Source: Multifurca ochricompacta
Lineage: Eukaryota > Basidiomycota > Agaricomycetes > Russulales > Russulaceae
Assembly (NCBI GenBank): GCA_022496185.1
Contig: WTXG01000220.1
Coordinates: 1 to 59,552 of the forward strand
Direction of reading: 5' to 3'
Length of the DNA stretch: 59,552 nt
The stretch's first letter is position 1. Every line of letters begins with the position of its first letter. This document shows positions 57,363 to 59,552 of this stretch, one piece after another. The position numbers and the translations under genes are program-made. The notes beneath the pieces are model-generated. The model had not been told where the DNA came from, did no database searches, and worked only from the letters and a program-made list of their open reading frames with translations.

Positions 57363-57622
57363 GTCAATGCCCGGTGTGGTGTGTAGGGGTCGGTTCAGTC
57401 AGCCCTTGGGCCAGCAGGGTGGCTTGACTTGGCTACGTGTGATTAGTCAGCAAAAGTAAGGAGTCAGTGTCGGCCTGGCCTGGCCGGTCTTACCTTCCAT
57501 AATCAAGTAGGCCGACGGCCATACTTCCGATGACCCGACCCGACCTCCGTCCATTACGGCTCACATACACTTTCCTTTCACTTCACTTCATAATTCAACC
57601 TTACTTACAACACTCAACGAAC
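57363..57622. promoter_or_regulatory. Bidirectional promoter of CAB5 and SF3B2
   Basis: 260 bp separate the two divergent start codons. The segment holds several GGCC-rich short repeats (TTGGCC, GGCCTGGCC) around 57405-57485 and a CT-rich stretch before the SF3B2 start. No TATA box is evident. Confidence 0.6.
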
Positions 57623-59552
57623 ATGTCTGTGGCAGTTCAAAGTGTCCCAGCACTAAACGGTATCAATGGAAATGCATCTCTGGCGTCAAAGAATGTAAAG
57701 TCAAAGAATCAACTTAGACGACAAAAGGCCAAGCAGAAGAAGGCTGCCACACAGGTGCGTGTCTGGTTCGATACTCCCCAATTAGCCTCGTCGAAAACTT
57801 GACTTCTTCAAGGAGAGAAATGACAAGGAAATCCCAGTAACAACCGTAAAGAAGGAAGAGGTTGATCAGCAAGACTCTGGGAATGTTGAGTACGTGTTTG
57901 AGCAGTTGGATGTAAAGGGAGCTGCCCTCGAGGCCTTCTCCGACGTATTTGCCCGCTTTCAGTTCGATCTCGAGGAGGCACCAGTGCGTCAATAATCATT
58001 CATCTTCTCTTCATCACCCTCAACTGTTTCTTAAGGTGAAATCTGAGGAGCCGTCCAAGGGCGAGGTCATTTATTCCGACGATGAAATGGCCGGCGAGAC
58101 AGACTCTGAAGACGAGACGGAGAAGAAGCCCCTCTCCAAGAAAAAGCAGCGCAAGCTCAATCGACTTACAGTCGCAGAACTCAAGCAGCTCGTCTCAAAA
58201 CCTGAAGTCGTCGAATGGACAGACATATCCGCCGCAGATCCCCGGCTTCTTCTCCACCTCAAGTGCTATCGCAACACCATTCCCATCCCGCACATTGGAA
58301 GCGCTAAGCGTGATTATCTTCAAGGAAAGCGGGTATCGAGAAACCACCTTTTCAACTTCCTTCCTACATCGCCGACACGGGCATCGCAACACAAACGCGA
58401 TGCAGTCAAGGAAAAGGAGGCCAACATGTCGCTCAAGGCCAAGACCCGTGAGCGCGTGCAGCCCAAGATGGGTAAAATCGACATAGATTACCAGAAACTC
58501 CACGACGCGTTTTTTCAAATTCCAGACAAAACCCCCTTGACGACCTTTGGTGAGATGTACTACGAGGGTAAAGAATTTGAAACCTCCCTCAAAGAAAAAC
58601 GGCCTGGAGATCTTTCGACCGAGCTCGTCGAAGCTCTTTCTATTCCTCCACTCGCCCCACCTCCATGGCTCATTAGTATATGCAGCGCTTTGGCCCTCCT
58701 CCGAGTTACCCCACACTTCGGATACCTGGACTGAATGCACCCATTCCTGAAGGGTACGTACTTATGGTCATCCTCTATTGACCGCATCCCGCTCACAACC
58801 TCTCAACTGCTACAGCGCACAGTGGGGCTTCCACCCAGTGGATGGGGAAAACCGCCACTAGACGAGTACAACCGTCCTCTATATGGTGACGTATTTGGTG
58901 TTTTACCAAAGACAAATGACACGGCGGTATGTTCAATGCCGACCGTTTTTTTTTCTAGTACTAGTAGTTACTGATGCTTTCCTGTAGATGGGGGAGCCCG
59001 TCGACAAGAATTATTGGGGAGAGCTCGAACCCGAAGAGGGTGAGTCAAAGTTCGCTTCAGTATGACTTCTCGCGTGTCTGACAAGATCCGCAGATGAAGA
59101 AGAAGACGAGGAGGAGGAGGAGGAAGAGGAAGAAGAGGACGAATCTGCAGAGGCTACCCCAACTGATGGCTTCCAAACACCATCAGGTCTCGCAACGCCA
59201 TCTGGCATGGCATCCGTCGTGTCGACGGTCGCCGCAGGACTCGAAACACCCGACTTTCTCGAACTGCGCAAGACATCCACAGCCCCAGCGCGAGACGAGA
59301 GTGGCAATCGACAACTCTACTCGGTGCTACCGGAGAAGCAGGCGAGCGTGCGTGGTCTTATGGGTTCCGAGCGTGGGTACGATGTCAGTGCTGTGGCGGG
59401 CGCGACTGTACCTGTTCTTGGGGAGGAACGTGGCACCAAGGTAAGTCGCTTAACTGATACCCAAAAAAAAAAAAGCCTCTGATATAATCGATCCTCCCCC
59501 GTTTATTTACACTTTTTTTTTCTTCTTTCGTGTTTAGCGCAAGGCCGGTGGC
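57623..59552 (+). CDS. SF3B2: Splicing factor 3B subunit 2 (SF3b145/Cus1), truncated by window end
   Basis: U2 snRNP component that binds near the branch site. Exons: 57623-57754, 57813-57983, 58036-58753, 58816-58926, 58988-59039, 59094-59440, 59538 to beyond the edge. Recognised segments: KLNRLTVAELKQLV, PKMGKIDIDYQKLHDAFF, TTFGEMYYEGKEFETSLKEK, RPGDLSTELVEALSIPPLAP, WGKPPLDEYNRPLYGDVFG, WGELEPEE, a Glu-rich stretch, and LETPDFLELRK. In the conserved DUF382/PSP region the frame departs from the family at about six places (58288-58302, 58331, 58396, 58510-58536, 58677-58682, 58836), each explained by a 1-2 nt change. Either indel errors in the sequence or a damaged allele. Confidence 0.85.

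Overview
The window comes from a filamentous fungus, most likely a basidiomycete (Agaricomycotina). Genes are dense, with many 45-110 nt introns. The best matches are a fungal sedolisin, an alpha-arrestin, the mitochondrial GTP/GDP carrier Ggc1, a carnitine acyltransferase, an HSF, dephospho-CoA kinase and SF3B2. The repeats are fungal chromovirus (Ty3/gypsy) and Ty1/copia elements.

Positions 1-35906 are a repeat nest whose layers can be separated by target-site duplications (TSDs). From the left: the end of a hAT-like element; an LTR of a 907-bp family (LTR-C) split by Copia-1 (896-7422, TSD GTCAT); a palindromic Tc1/mariner remnant; a solo LTR-A; a hAT-like non-autonomous element carrying a 56-bp minisatellite; LTR-B and LTR-A remnants holding two opposed 197-bp insertions; and a chromovirus, Gypsy-2 (12295-35901, TSD GGATG). 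Gypsy-2 contains Gypsy-1 (minus strand, 12793-20291), a solo LTR-B, Copia-2 (24070-31135, which itself holds an inverted solo copia LTR) and a solo LTR-C. Removing these insertions leaves 7522 bp, against 7499 bp for Gypsy-1.

The retroelements have three notable properties. All substitutions between paired LTRs lie at CpG sites. Almost all in-frame stops in the gypsy elements are TGA, usually where the sister copy or the family has arginine. Both gypsy elements also encode, downstream of the integrase chromodomain, a ~298-codon module with a coiled coil and three or more zinc knuckles that I cannot match to a named family. Both appear to use Tf1-like self-priming, and both copia elements have an initiator-tRNA-Met anticodon-loop primer site.

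Positions 35907-59552 are gene space: a secreted sedolisin protease (+), an alpha-arrestin (-), GGC1 (-), a carnitine acyltransferase (-), a decayed fungal-type kinase gene (-), a heat-shock factor (-), CAB5 (-), and SF3B2 (+, running off the right edge). CAB5 and SF3B2 diverge from a 260-bp shared promoter. Several otherwise good gene models need 1-2 nt corrections, mainly at homopolymers, so base-level sequence quality is an open question. The genes are housekeeping and do not form a pathway.
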